Shown: positions 16,210 through 24,666, numbered from the stretch's first letter. The stretch: 40,893 nucleotides of DNA from Gammaproteobacteria bacterium (GCA_003132425.1 PKXS01000105.1:15896-56788); one strand, 5' to 3'. The notes: generated by a model from the sequence alone, not told the origin. Translations and numbers: made by a program.

Positions 16210-18684
16210 CTAGAATAGCGGCTTGTCGCCGTCGTTCATGGGATTGGCGTTATTCGACCCGTCGTAAACTTCAGCCTTGGGCAGCGTACCTTCGATAAAT
16301 TTCTCCATGATGCCGTTGGGGTCGTCTGCGCTCGCCAGCAAACCCGTGTCCGGGGCAATGCGCACCGTGACGATGCCGTCCGGCATCGGGAACATATGCT
16401 TTGGAGCGCCGGCAAGGGCCTCGTGCATGAAATATACCCAAGTCGGGAGCGCCACATGAGCGCCTTCCTCGCCGGCGCCCAGCGAGCGATCCTGGTCGAA
16501 ACCGGTCCAGACAGTGGTCACGAGATCGCCGTTGAAGCCTGAAAACCAGGCATCGTGTTGATCCGTGGTGGTGCCGGTCTTGCCTGCGATGTCGTCGCGA
16601 TTGAGCACGCGGGCACCCATTCCGGTGCCGTGGCGAATGACATCCTGCATCATGTCCGCCAACAAATAGGCCACTTGCGGCCTGATGATCTGCGGCGCGA
16701 GATCTTTCGCCGGAATCACGGATTTGCCGTCATGCGCAGCCTGGTCGAGTTGTGCCGAACGAGCGCCCGCGACGTTCTTAGCATCGCCGCCCGGCGCCCC
16801 TGCGGCGGCCGGGTCGGTGGCGCGGCCGCACTCGAAGCAGGCCAGCGCCGGTTCGGCCTGAAACACGGTCTTGCCGCTCGAATCTTCGATCCGGTCTATG
16901 TAGTAGGGCGTGACGCGAAAGCCGCCGTTCGCGAACGTGGCGTAGCCGATGGCAACTTGCAACGGGCTCAATTCGGCAGTGCCCAGAGCCAATGTCAGAT
17001 CGTCGGGTAGCTGCGATTTATCGAACCCAAAGCGAGTCACATAATTCCGCGCGTATTCGGCGCCGATGTCGCGCATCAGGCGCACCGATACCAAGTTCAG
17101 GGAATGCGCCAGCGCCTCGCGCAAGCGGACAGGGCCGAAGAACCGGTTGTCATTTTCCTTCGGCCGCCACGATAGATCCGCGTCGGTTTCGTCGACCACG
17201 ATGGGGGCGTCCATGACCACGCTTGCCGGCGTGTATCCCTTGTCGAATGCGGCCGAGTATATGAACGGCTTGAAGCCAGAGCCGGGTTGACGCCTGGCCT
17301 GAGTCACACGATTGAACTTGCTTTGGAAGAAATCGAAGCCGCCGATCAGGGCCGCCACCGCGCCGTCCTTCGGGTCCACCGACACCAGAGCGCTCTGCGC
17401 TTCCGGGACCTGCACAAACAGCAGCGAGTCGGCCGTGGTCCCCACCGTGTAGATCACGTCGCCGCGACTCAGGATTTCAGATGCTTGGGAGGGTGCGCGA
17501 TCGACCTTCTCGTCGGGTAATTCACGCCTTGCCCAGGACAGCTTTTCCCAGGGCAGGTTCACCTCGCCCAAATCCTTGACGTAGATCTTGGCGCTTTTCG
17601 CCTCGACCTCTTGCACGATGGCGGGTTTTAAGCCGCCGATGATCGGGAATTCGTCGAGCGCGGCGGCGAAGTCCGCCGCCGTGGTGATTTTCGACATATC
17701 GAGCTTCGCCGTCGCGCCTCGCCAGCCGTGGCGGCGATCGTATTTCAACAACCCCGTCCTCAAGGCCACGGTGGCGTCTGCCTGCAGGCGCGAATCGATG
17801 GTCGTGAAGACCTTGTAGCCGGCCGTGTACACGACGTCGCCGTACTTGGCCTGCATCGCGTTGCGCACCATTTCGGCGACGTAAGGGGCATCCACCTCGA
17901 TCATGGGTCCGTGCAGCCGCGACTCCATCGGGCTATCCTTCGCCTCGTCGTATTCGGCTTGCGTGATGTAGTGCAGATCCAGCATTCGTCCCAAGACATG
18001 GGCACGCCGGGTCTTCGCCGCCTCGGCACTGGCAACCGGGTTGACCACCGACGGTGCCGTCGGAATCCCCGCCAGCGTCGCCATTTCGGCGATGCTCAGT
18101 TGGTCCAGGCTCTTGCCGAAATAAACCTCCGCCGCCGCGCCCACGCCATAGGCGCGTTGACCCAGGAATATCTTGTTGACGTATAGCGAGAAAATCTCTT
18201 CTTTGGTGAATTCGGTCTCCATTAGCAACGAGATGTAGATCTCGCTCATCTTGCGCTTCATGTCGCGCCGCGGCGTCAGAAACATATCGCGCGCCACTTG
18301 CATGGTGATGGTGCTGGCCCCTTGGCGGATGCCGCCGGCCCGCGCATTGGCCAATGCGGCGCGCAAAATGCCCTGCCAATCCACTCCGTGATGGCTGAAA
18401 AAGCGGTCATCCTCGGTCGCCAAAAACGCCTGAATCAGCTTTTTGGGGATCTGGTCGTAGCGCACCGGTATGCGGCGCTGCTCGCCGATTGCGGCCATCA
18501 ATTTGCCGTCCCGGGTGTAGACGCGCAAAGGCACCTGCAGCTGCACGTCTCGAAGCGTGTCCACCTCAGGCAGTGCCGGCTTCAAATAGACATAAGCGCA
18601 CACATTGGCGAAGACAAGCAGCGCGATTGCACCAACAAAGGCGATACAAATGCGCGATATGAGAACTAGGTAACGTTTGGACAC
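16210..18684 (-). CDS. mrcA: Penicillin-binding protein 1A (bifunctional peptidoglycan synthase)
   Basis: PBP1A polymerises and cross-links peptidoglycan. The 824-residue class A PBP has a short cytoplasmic tail, one membrane segment (ICIAFVGAIALLVFANVCAY, about residues 12-31), and a GT51 glycosyltransferase domain (EDDRFFSHHGVDWQGILRAA, GASTITMQVARDMFLT). A PBP1A-specific inserted region follows, then the transpeptidase with the SxxK Ser in RQPGSGFKPFIYS, SLN in ALAHSLNLVSVR and the KTGTT motif. It is divergent from pilM, the standard arrangement in Pseudomonas-type genomes, with the 385-nt gap between them holding the riboswitch leader of pilM. Confidence 0.97.
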   Translation of the reverse strand: MSKRYLVLISRICIAFVGAIALLVFANVCAYVYLKPALPEVDTLRDVQLQVPLRVYTRDGKLMAAIGEQRRIPVRYDQIPKKLIQAFLATEDDRFFSHHGVDWQGILRAALANARAGGIRQGASTITMQVARDMFLTPRRDMKRKMSEIYISLLMETEFTKEEIFSLYVNKIFLGQRAYGVGAAAEVYFGKSLDQLSIAEMATLAGIPTAPSVVNPVASAEAAKTRRAHVLGRMLDLHYITQAEYDEAKDSPMESRLHGPMIEVDAPYVAEMVRNAMQAKYGDVVYTAGYKVFTTIDSRLQADATVALRTGLLKYDRRHGWRGATAKLDMSKITTAADFAAALDEFPIIGGLKPAIVQEVEAKSAKIYVKDLGEVNLPWEKLSWARRELPDEKVDRAPSQASEILSRGDVIYTVGTTADSLLFVQVPEAQSALVSVDPKDGAVAALIGGFDFFQSKFNRVTQARRQPGSGFKPFIYSAAFDKGYTPASVVMDAPIVVDETDADLSWRPKENDNRFFGPVRLREALAHSLNLVSVRLMRDIGAEYARNYVTRFGFDKSQLPDDLTLALGTAELSPLQVAIGYATFANGGFRVTPYYIDRIEDSSGKTVFQAEPALACFECGRATDPAAAGAPGGDAKNVAGARSAQLDQAAHDGKSVIPAKDLAPQIIRPQVAYLLADMMQDVIRHGTGMGARVLNRDDIAGKTGTTTDQHDAWFSGFNGDLVTTVWTGFDQDRSLGAGEEGAHVALPTWVYFMHEALAGAPKHMFPMPDGIVTVRIAPDTGLLASADDPNGIMEKFIEGTLPKAEVYDGSNNANPMNDGDKPLF

Positions 18685-18703
18685 TTAAAACCGCTCTAAC
18701 TTA

Positions 18704-18732
18704 TTGCACCGGCGGAAGTGGGCATGCATATT
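18704..18732 (+). promoter_or_regulatory. Candidate sigma70-type promoter for the pil leader RNA
   Basis: TTGCAC at 18704-18709 and CATATT at 18727-18732 are separated by 17 nt. Both are imperfect matches (3 of 6 and 4 of 6). A start about 7-8 nt downstream would place the first transcribed base at about 18740, directly at the 5' edge of the riboswitch, and that agreement is the main support. Confidence 0.35.
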
Positions 18733-18740
18733 ACCGCCGG

Positions 18741-18830
18741 TTACATGGGCATACTCATCGAAAGATGAGGACGCAAAGCCACCGGTCTAAGGGGTTCAAA
18801 GCCTAGGACAGCGGGGTTGCCAGACCAAGC
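18741..18830 (+). ncRNA. c-di-GMP-I riboswitch (GEMM-I aptamer)
   Basis: The aptamer senses cyclic di-GMP. The first hairpin is formed by CTCATC (18754-18759) and GATGAG (18764-18769) with a GAAA tetraloop, flanked by GGC (18748-18750) and GCC (18778-18780). GACGCAAA lies in the conserved internal position, matching the known P2 element. The second hairpin region carries CCGGTCTAA and TAGGACAGCGGGGTTGCC, the conserved receptor and 3' core. The base aligned with Vc2 position 20 is G, expected for c-di-GMP rather than 3',3'-cGAMP selectivity. It lies 5' of pilM on the same strand, so type IV pilus gene expression is probably tied to c-di-GMP. Exact outer borders are approximate. Confidence 0.93.
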
Positions 18831-18841
18831 TTAACCAATCT

Positions 18842-18872
18842 CGCCTAATTAGAGCATAGGCGAAGAGGTCTG
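18842..18872 (+). promoter_or_regulatory. Leader hairpin and possible RBS-sequestering helix after the riboswitch
   Basis: CGCCTA at 18842-18847 pairs with TAGGCG at 18857-18862 around a 9-nt loop. Outside it, CAGACC at 18821-18826, at the 3' edge of the aptamer, can pair with GGTCTG at 18867-18872. That sequence contains the purine-rich SD-like run just before ATG 18874. Such pairing could connect ligand state to ribosome access. This is inference from complementarity; no terminator-like hairpin with a T-tract is seen in the leader. Confidence 0.4.
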
Positions 18873-18873
18873 A

Positions 18874-18966
18874 ATGGATGAACGCCTTCCTCGATATCGC
18901 TACGAAACCTTCGTACGTCTCACTTTGCCGGCCGCGCACCTATCCGGCGGTGATTACCGTGAGTAG
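18874..18966 (+). CDS. Possible 30-codon leader ORF between riboswitch and pilM
   Basis: ATG 18874 opens a frame of 30 codons (MDERLPRYRYETFVRLTLPA and onward) ending at TAG 18964-18966, preceded by AGAGG at 18865-18869. A second ATG at 18878 in another frame gives 39 codons to TAA 18995-18997. Either could be a translated leader or chance; nothing recognisable is encoded. The rest of 18967-19069 holds only short stems and the pilM SD (AAGGA at 19058-19062). Confidence 0.25.
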   Translation: MDERLPRYRYETFVRLTLPAAHLSGGDYRE

Positions 18967-19069
18967 CTTCACGTTCTATTTAACAGTTTCTTGCTAAGTT
19001 TGCTCGCCCTAAGCTAATCTCGAGCACCAGTTTCGGCCCCCAAGGTACTGAGCGAAAAAGGAAAAATCT

Positions 19070-20134
19070 GTGTGGTCGTTTGCCAAAAGATATCGTCCGC
19101 TCTTGGGACTTGACATAACCACCTCGTCGGTGAAGCTAATAGAGCTGACCATGTCGGGGGGGCAGTATCGCGTTGAGTCGTATGCGGCGGAGCCGACGCC
19201 GCACAACGCGATCAATGAAAAGGCAATCGTGGACGCGGAAGCGGTCGGTGAGGCGATTCGGCGCGCAGTGAAGCGCTCCGGCGCGAAAAGCCGTCTCGCT
19301 GCAATCGCCATCAGCGGCGACGCTGCGATCACGAAGGTCATTCAAATGCCTAAAAATCTAGGCGAAAACGAATTGGAAGGCCAGGTCGAGATGCAGGCGG
19401 ACCAATACATTCCGTTTCCGATGGAAGAGGTCAGTTACGACTATCAAGTCGTGGGTCCCTCCGAGAAGGATCCGGAAATGCTGGACGTGCTGTTGGTTGC
19501 GACCCGCACCGAGAACGTCGAGCAGCGGCAAGCGGCCGTCCAAGCCTCGGGCCTTACCGCGCATATCGTCGACGTGGAGGCATTTGCACTCGAAAACGCC
19601 TGCGCTTTGATGCGCCACCAAATGCCGGACGGGGGCCTCGATCGGACGGTTGCGGTGGTGGATTTTGGCGCCAGCAGCACCACTTTCAGCGTGCTGCGCG
19701 ACATGAAAGTGATATATACGCGCGATTTCGCGTTCGGCGGGCAGCAGCTCACCGAAGAAATCATGCGCACCTACGGATTGAGCATGGAAGAGGCGGGCCG
19801 CGCCAAGAAGGAAGGCGGCCTGCCGAGCAACTACCAGCCCGAGGTGCTCGATCCGTTCATCGATGACATGACGCAGCAGGTCAGTCGTTCGCTGCAGTTT
19901 TACCTGGCTTCCGGCAGCGGCCGCTCGCAGCCCGATCAGATATTGATTTGCGGCGGTTGCGCCAACATATCCGGCGTCGCGGAAGTCATTTCGAGCCGCG
20001 TAGGCGTGCCCGCCGATCGGGGCGATCCCCTCGGCAACATGAAGGTATCGTCGAAAGCGAAAGCACAAGCAGTGGCGCGAGACGCCACTGCGCTATTAAC
20101 AGCCTGCGGCCTCGCGCTGCGCAGCTTCGATTAA
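19070..20134 (+). CDS. pilM: Type IV pilus inner-membrane platform protein PilM
   Basis: PilM is an actin/FtsA-like cytoplasmic ATPase-fold protein that binds the N-terminus of PilN and links the pilus motor to the alignment complex. The 354-residue protein starts at GTG 19070 behind AAGGA. It shows the actin-fold nucleotide loops LGLDITTSSVKLIELT near the start, VVDFGASSTTFSVLRDMK in the middle and ILICGGCANISGVAEVI toward the end. It is the first gene of pilMNOPQ and is preceded by a c-di-GMP-I riboswitch leader. Confidence 0.96.
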   Translation: MWSFAKRYRPLLGLDITTSSVKLIELTMSGGQYRVESYAAEPTPHNAINEKAIVDAEAVGEAIRRAVKRSGAKSRLAAIAISGDAAITKVIQMPKNLGENELEGQVEMQADQYIPFPMEEVSYDYQVVGPSEKDPEMLDVLLVATRTENVEQRQAAVQASGLTAHIVDVEAFALENACALMRHQMPDGGLDRTVAVVDFGASSTTFSVLRDMKVIYTRDFAFGGQQLTEEIMRTYGLSMEEAGRAKKEGGLPSNYQPEVLDPFIDDMTQQVSRSLQFYLASGSGRSQPDQILICGGCANISGVAEVISSRVGVPADRGDPLGNMKVSSKAKAQAVARDATALLTACGLALRSFD

Positions 20135-20143
20135 AGAGCAGCC

Positions 20144-20734
20144 ATGCCGCGTATCAACTTACTCCCCTGGCGCGAACAAGAACGCAAAATCCGGCGTCGC
20201 GAGTTTCTCGTGGCCTCAGGCGGGGCGGTATTTGCCGCAGTGATATTCGCCCTGGCCGGCAAACTGGTGTATTCGGGTTGGACCGATTCGCAGATCGCGA
20301 AGAACAACCTCTTGAAAAAAGAGATCGTCAAGCTCGATGCACAGATCGCCGACATTCAGGATCTGGAGAATCGCAAGCAACGACTGGTCGCGCGCATGGA
20401 AATCATCGAGAAGCTGCAGAGCAGCCGGCCCAAAGTCGTGCATTTATTCGATGAGCTCGTGAAGACCGTGCCCGACGGTATTTACCTCACGCAGATCAAG
20501 CAAACCGGCAACAAACTCGAGCTTCACGGCATCGCGCAGTCGAGTACCCGCGTGTCGACGTTCATGCGCAATATCGATGCATCGGTATGGATGGACAACC
20601 CGGTGCTGCAAGTCGTCGAAGCAGCCAAGGATTCGCCCACCGGGGGCTCAAGCTTTACGCTCTTTACCGATACGGTGGGCGTGGACATCGACAACAACGG
20701 CGAAACCACGGTCAAGAAGGTTGCGGCGAAATGA
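20144..20734 (+). CDS. pilN: Type IV pilus assembly protein PilN
   Basis: PilN is an inner-membrane protein of the alignment complex. The 196-residue protein begins MPRINLLPWREQERKIRRRE, the conserved INLLPWRE motif that docks into PilM. A single membrane segment follows (LVASGGAVFAAVIFALAGKLV, about residues 24-44), then a periplasmic coiled-coil part and a ferredoxin-like domain (VPDGIYLTQIKQTGNKLELHG). It starts 9 nt after pilM and overlaps pilO by 4 nt (ATGA). Confidence 0.96.
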   Translation: MPRINLLPWREQERKIRRREFLVASGGAVFAAVIFALAGKLVYSGWTDSQIAKNNLLKKEIVKLDAQIADIQDLENRKQRLVARMEIIEKLQSSRPKVVHLFDELVKTVPDGIYLTQIKQTGNKLELHGIAQSSTRVSTFMRNIDASVWMDNPVLQVVEAAKDSPTGGSSFTLFTDTVGVDIDNNGETTVKKVAAK

Positions 20735-21369
20735 AATTTTTCGATCAACTCAAGACTCTCGATCCGCGCGATCCCGGCCGCTGGCCGGTGGCGGTCCGCG
20801 GATTCTTCGTCGCGCTCATTTTCGCGGTATGCGCGGGCTTTGCGTGGTACATGCTGGTCTGGAACGAGGACCGGCCGGTATTGCAGAAGGCCGAAGCGGA
20901 CGAGCAGGATCTGCGCTCGCAATTCGAGAACAAGCAGCAACGCGCGGCCAACCTTGAGGCCTACAAAGGCCAGCTCTCTGAAATGGAACGAAGTTTCGGC
21001 ACCATGTTGCGGCAATTGCCCGGCAAGACCGAAGTGCCGAATTTGCTGGTCGATATCTCTCAGACCGGCCTGGCAGCCGGACTTCAGGAGAAGCTGTTCC
21101 AGCCCGGCAGCGAGAAAGGCAACGGCTTTTACGCCGAATTGCCCATCAAAATCAAACTCGTCGGCAGCTATCATGAGTTCGGCGCGTTCGTCAGCGGAAT
21201 CGCCGCGCTGCCGCGAATCGTCACGCTGCACGACATCCAGATTGCGCCCACCGCCGGCGACAAAGGCTATGACAATTTGACCATGGATGTGACCGCCAAG
21301 ACCTATCGCTACATCGAAGACGAAGGCGCAGCGCATCCGGCCAAGAAAAAGACCGGAGGCGCCACATGA
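20731..21369 (+). CDS. pilO: Type IV pilus assembly protein PilO
   Basis: PilO pairs with PilN in the inner membrane and with PilP in the periplasm. From ATG 20731 the protein has 212 residues: a short cytoplasmic start (MKFFDQLKTLDPRDPGRWPV), one membrane segment (GFFVALIFAVCAGFAWYMLV), a coiled-coil region (KAEADEQDLRSQFENKQQRA), and a C-terminal alpha/beta domain (LPIKIKLVGSYHEFGAFVSG, the usual PilO signature). The longer upstream frame is antisense-like noise within pilN. ATGA overlaps join it to both pilN and pilP. Confidence 0.96.
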   Translation: MKFFDQLKTLDPRDPGRWPVAVRGFFVALIFAVCAGFAWYMLVWNEDRPVLQKAEADEQDLRSQFENKQQRAANLEAYKGQLSEMERSFGTMLRQLPGKTEVPNLLVDISQTGLAAGLQEKLFQPGSEKGNGFYAELPIKIKLVGSYHEFGAFVSGIAALPRIVTLHDIQIAPTAGDKGYDNLTMDVTAKTYRYIEDEGAAHPAKKKTGGAT

Positions 21370-21875
21370 GCCGCACACCGCGAGTTGCTCTGATTTGCGC
21401 GGTGCTCGCCGGCCTGGTCGCGGCGGGGTGCTCCGGCGGCCAATCCGATCTGCAGAAATGGATATCCGACACCAAGAAAAAGCCGGGTGGAAGGATCCAG
21501 CCGCTGCCCGAAGTGAAGCCTTATGAAACCTATGTATACGGCGACGCCACTATGCGCTCGCCCTTTCAGCCGGCGAGCCCGAACTCAAGCCAAGCTTCCT
21601 TGAGGCCGAGCACCAGGCGTAACCGCGAGTTTCTCGAGGGCTTTTCGCTCGACACCCTCAAGATGGTCGGCACATTTAAAGTCGGCAGCAGCTTTTACGG
21701 ACTCGTGCAATCCAAAGACGGCTTGGTGCACAAGGTGCAGCCGGGCAATTATCTCGGGCAGAACGACGGCAAGGTTACCGAAATTACCGGCAGCAAAATT
21801 AGTCTCGTCGAAATCATTCCGGATGGTCTCGGCAGCTATATCGAGCGACCGGCCTCGTTGGCATTAACCGACTGA
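21366..21875 (+). CDS. pilP: Type IV pilus lipoprotein PilP
   Basis: PilP is an inner-membrane lipoprotein bridging PilN/PilO to the PilQ secretin. The 169-residue protein has a lipoprotein signal (VALICAVLAGLVAAGC) with the lipid-modified Cys around residue 22. A flexible region follows, then the beta-sandwich domain (LKMVGTFKVGSSFYGLVQSK, GLVHKVQPGNYLGQNDGKV) and IVEIIPDGLGSYIERPASL at the end, all typical of PilP. The start overlaps the pilO stop by 4 nt. Confidence 0.95.
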   Translation: MSRTPRVALICAVLAGLVAAGCSGGQSDLQKWISDTKKKPGGRIQPLPEVKPYETYVYGDATMRSPFQPASPNSSQASLRPSTRRNREFLEGFSLDTLKMVGTFKVGSSFYGLVQSKDGLVHKVQPGNYLGQNDGKVTEITGSKISLVEIIPDGLGSYIERPASLALTD

Positions 21876-21896
21876 GGCCACAGGGAGTATAAGAGT

Positions 21897-24020
21897 ATGA
21901 GTAGAATTCAGATACGAACGGCAATGATCGCAGCGATGGCGCTCTTCGCATTTGCGGGGGCCGCCTTCCAGGCTAGCGCCGCGGACTCGGTTCAGCTCCA
22001 GTCGATCGACGTTCAAACCCTGTCGGGCCAACAAGTGCAGCTGAAGCTGCACCTGAGCGGGCCTGCGCCCGAACCGCAGGCGTTCACGATCGACAAGCCG
22101 GCGCGCATCGCCTTTGACTTGCCGAATACCACGCTCGCACTGGCCTCGCGGCGCATTGACGTGCGCTCGGGAGGCGTCGATTCCGTGCTTGCGGCCGAAG
22201 CCAATGGACGTACGCGCTTGGTCGTCAATGTGGACGCGTTGCTGCCGTACACCACCAAAGTCGACGGAAATACTATTCTGGTTACGCTCGGCGCCCAGGC
22301 TGGGGATGCCGCGAAACAGACGGCTATGGCGCGCGCGGGTTCCGGACAAGCCCCGGCCGCGGCCGAGCGCGCGATTCGCACCATCGATTTCCGGCGCGGC
22401 GCCGACGGTACCGGGCGCGTGATCGTGCAGCTCACGGATCCGCGCACTCCCGTCAATATACGCCAGGAAGGCAACCAAATCGTGGTCGACTTTGTCGGCA
22501 CGCTGATGCCGAAAAATCTCATGCGCCGCTACGACGTGATGGACTTTGCGACCCCTGTGCAAACCGTCGATGCGGTCCGGGTGGAAGGCAGTTCGCGCCT
22601 GGTGATCACCGCTCAGGGTGATTTTGAGCAACTGGCCTACCAATCGGACAACGAGTACACGGTCGAGATCAAGCCGTCGACTAAGCACGCCGCGGCCGAT
22701 GACAAGAAGGAATACACCGGCGAGCGCCTGACCTTGAATTTCCAGGACATCGACGTGCGCTCCGTATTGCAGCTGCTCGCCGACACCAGCGGCCAAAACA
22801 TCGTCGTCAGCGATTCGGTCACCGGAAACTTGACGCTGCGCTTGCAAAACGTGCCCTGGGACCAGGCGCTGGACATCGTGCTGCGCACTAAGGGTCTCGA
22901 CAAGCGCCGTCAGGACAACGTGATCATCATCGGCCCGACTCAAGAACTTGCGTCGCGCGAGAAAGCCGAGCTCGCTGCCCACAAGGAGGTGCAAGAGCTC
23001 TCGCCCGTGCGCACCGAATTCATGCAAGTGAATTATGCGAAGGTGTCGGATCTTGCGAAGCTGATCAAATCGACCAATGCCAAGGATTCCATGCTGTCGC
23101 CGCGCGGCAGCCTTTCCGTCGATGACCGCACCAACACCTTGTTGGTGCAAGACACGGCGGAGAAATTGGCCGATATCCGGCGCTTGGTTCAAACCTTGGA
23201 CGTACCCGTCAAGCAAGTATTGATCGAAGCGCGCATCGTCATCGTGAGCGATACATTTGAGCGCGATTTGGGCGCCCAACTCGGGCTTGGCACCGCCAAT
23301 AGCAATGGCAACAACGGTCTCGTGTCCATAGCGGGCAGTGCGGCCGGCTCGGATGCCATAGCCAGCGCCGCCGCCACCCCTACTGCCGGCACGTCGCTGC
23401 TCACGGCCGCGCCTCTTGCCAATCGATACCTGGTCAATCTACCCGCTGCGAATGTGAACGGCAGCATCGGCATTTCTCTGTTATCGGGGAGCCACCTCAT
23501 CGATCTGGCGCTGTCGGCGGCGCAAAACGAGGGCAAGAGCGAAACAATCTCGGCGCCGCGCGTCATCACGGCGAACCAGAAGCAGGCGACCATCATGCAG
23601 GGTGTCGAGATTCCGTACCAGGAATCGGCGTCCAGCGGCGCCACGACCACTCAATTCAAGAACGCCGTGCTGTCGCTCAAAGTGACGCCCTTGATCACCC
23701 CCGATAACCGCGTGATCCTGGATCTCGATGTCAGCGACGATTCGGTCGGCCAGCAGGTCACCAGCGCCACCGGCGGTTCCGTGCCGTCGATCGACACGCG
23801 CGAAATCATCACCCAGGTACTGGTCAGCGACGGCCAAACCGTGGTTCTCGGCGGCATTCTGGATACCACCAAATCATATTCCGCCAATAAGGTGCCTTTC
23901 CTGGCCGACATTCCGATTTTGGGCTACTTGTTCAAGACCACGACGAATATCAATAACAAGACCGAACTGTTGATTTTCATCACGCCGAAGATCCTGCGTG
24001 AGGGTTCGAATTTGTATTGA
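21897..24020 (+). CDS. pilQ: Type IV pilus secretin PilQ
   Basis: PilQ forms the outer-membrane pore through which the pilus passes. The 707-residue protein has a signal peptide (MIAAMALFAFAGAAFQASA) and two N-terminal AMIN domains that bind peptidoglycan (about residues 30-255). Next are the secretin/TonB short N-terminal domain (LTLNFQDIDVRSVLQLLADT), an N1 domain (MQVNYAKVSDLAKLIKST) and the secretin domain (LIEARIVIVSDTFERDLGAQ; VPFLADIPILGYLFKTT; TELLIFITPKIL). ATG 21897 follows GGGAG with suitable spacing. It is the last of the five pil genes. Confidence 0.97.
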   Translation: MSRIQIRTAMIAAMALFAFAGAAFQASAADSVQLQSIDVQTLSGQQVQLKLHLSGPAPEPQAFTIDKPARIAFDLPNTTLALASRRIDVRSGGVDSVLAAEANGRTRLVVNVDALLPYTTKVDGNTILVTLGAQAGDAAKQTAMARAGSGQAPAAAERAIRTIDFRRGADGTGRVIVQLTDPRTPVNIRQEGNQIVVDFVGTLMPKNLMRRYDVMDFATPVQTVDAVRVEGSSRLVITAQGDFEQLAYQSDNEYTVEIKPSTKHAAADDKKEYTGERLTLNFQDIDVRSVLQLLADTSGQNIVVSDSVTGNLTLRLQNVPWDQALDIVLRTKGLDKRRQDNVIIIGPTQELASREKAELAAHKEVQELSPVRTEFMQVNYAKVSDLAKLIKSTNAKDSMLSPRGSLSVDDRTNTLLVQDTAEKLADIRRLVQTLDVPVKQVLIEARIVIVSDTFERDLGAQLGLGTANSNGNNGLVSIAGSAAGSDAIASAAATPTAGTSLLTAAPLANRYLVNLPAANVNGSIGISLLSGSHLIDLALSAAQNEGKSETISAPRVITANQKQATIMQGVEIPYQESASSGATTTQFKNAVLSLKVTPLITPDNRVILDLDVSDDSVGQQVTSATGGSVPSIDTREIITQVLVSDGQTVVLGGILDTTKSYSANKVPFLADIPILGYLFKTTTNINNKTELLIFITPKILREGSNLY

Positions 24021-24030
24021 TTTGCCCCCG

Positions 24031-24062
24031 GCAGGGGAGGCCGCCATCTCGACCTCCCCTGC
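24031..24062 (+). terminator. Strong hairpin between pilQ and aroK
   Basis: GCAGGGGAGG at 24031-24040 pairs perfectly with CCTCCCCTGC at 24053-24062 around a 12-nt loop, 10 nt after the pilQ stop. No T-tract follows, so it may attenuate, protect the upstream mRNA 3' end or act in a Rho-dependent way, allowing aroK-aroB to be expressed at a different level from pilMNOPQ. Confidence 0.5.
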
Positions 24063-24119
24063 ACCCTTCATGGACATCGTCCGCCGCCAGGCTCAATGGT
24101 CGACTATGATCGTCGGCCA

Positions 24120-24647
24120 ATGCTCTCCAAGCGCAACATCTTTCTAATCGGACCCATGGGGTCCGGCAAGACGGCCGTCGGACGGCATCTCGCGCGATTG
24201 TTTCGCTTCACTTTCCACGACAGCGATGCGGATATCGAATCCAAAACCGGCGTCGATATCCAGTTCATATTCGAGAAGGAAGGCGAGACGGGGTTTAGGC
24301 TGCGCGAAAAGGAGTCTATCGAGCGCCTGACGCGCCTCGAGTCGATAGTACTGGCGACCGGCGGCGGAGCCGTGATCGACGCGGACAATAGGCGAGTGCT
24401 TGGCGAACGCGGAGCCGTGATCTACCTGAAAACGTCCATCGACCAGCAACTCGAACGCACCCGGCACGCGCGCCATAGGCCGTTGCTGAACCACACGGAT
24501 CCGGAACAGAAGCTCAACGAGCTCATGCTGTGGCGAGCGGCGCTCTACGCCGAAATCGCTGATTACACGGTATCCACGGACGGCCGCCGGGTTCAGTTGG
24601 TGGCGGAGGAGATTTACCGCGAGCTTCGCCGGGCGCAGGGGCCCTAA
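24120..24647 (+). CDS. aroK: Shikimate kinase
   Basis: AroK phosphorylates shikimate, step five of the chorismate pathway. Starting at ATG 24120 gives 175 residues beginning MLSKRNIFLIGPMGSGKTAV, close to the E. coli AroK start; an in-frame ATG at 24096 would add eight residues. The P-loop is GPMGSGKT. The shikimate-binding Asp and Arg lie in DSDADIESKTG and GFRLREKESIERL, LATGGGAVI is conserved, and the lid contains RHARHRPLL. pilQ-aroK-aroB is a classic order; chorismate made here feeds UbiC, encoded at the left edge. Confidence 0.96.
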   Translation: MLSKRNIFLIGPMGSGKTAVGRHLARLFRFTFHDSDADIESKTGVDIQFIFEKEGETGFRLREKESIERLTRLESIVLATGGGAVIDADNRRVLGERGAVIYLKTSIDQQLERTRHARHRPLLNHTDPEQKLNELMLWRAALYAEIADYTVSTDGRRVQLVAEEIYRELRRAQGP

Positions 24648-24666
24648 GCTTCGTATAATCGTTGCC

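Noticed and set aside
18899-18976. Small hairpins (TACGAA/TTCGTA, GCCGG/CCGGC, CGTGA/TCACG) as a second riboswitch or terminator
   Set aside because: Stems are 5-6 bp, have no T-tract and match no known aptamer; left as leader structure only.
21864-23279. 471-codon open frame on the minus strand
   Set aside because: Antisense to pilQ and low-complexity His/Gly/Asp-rich; a mirror of the secretin gene.
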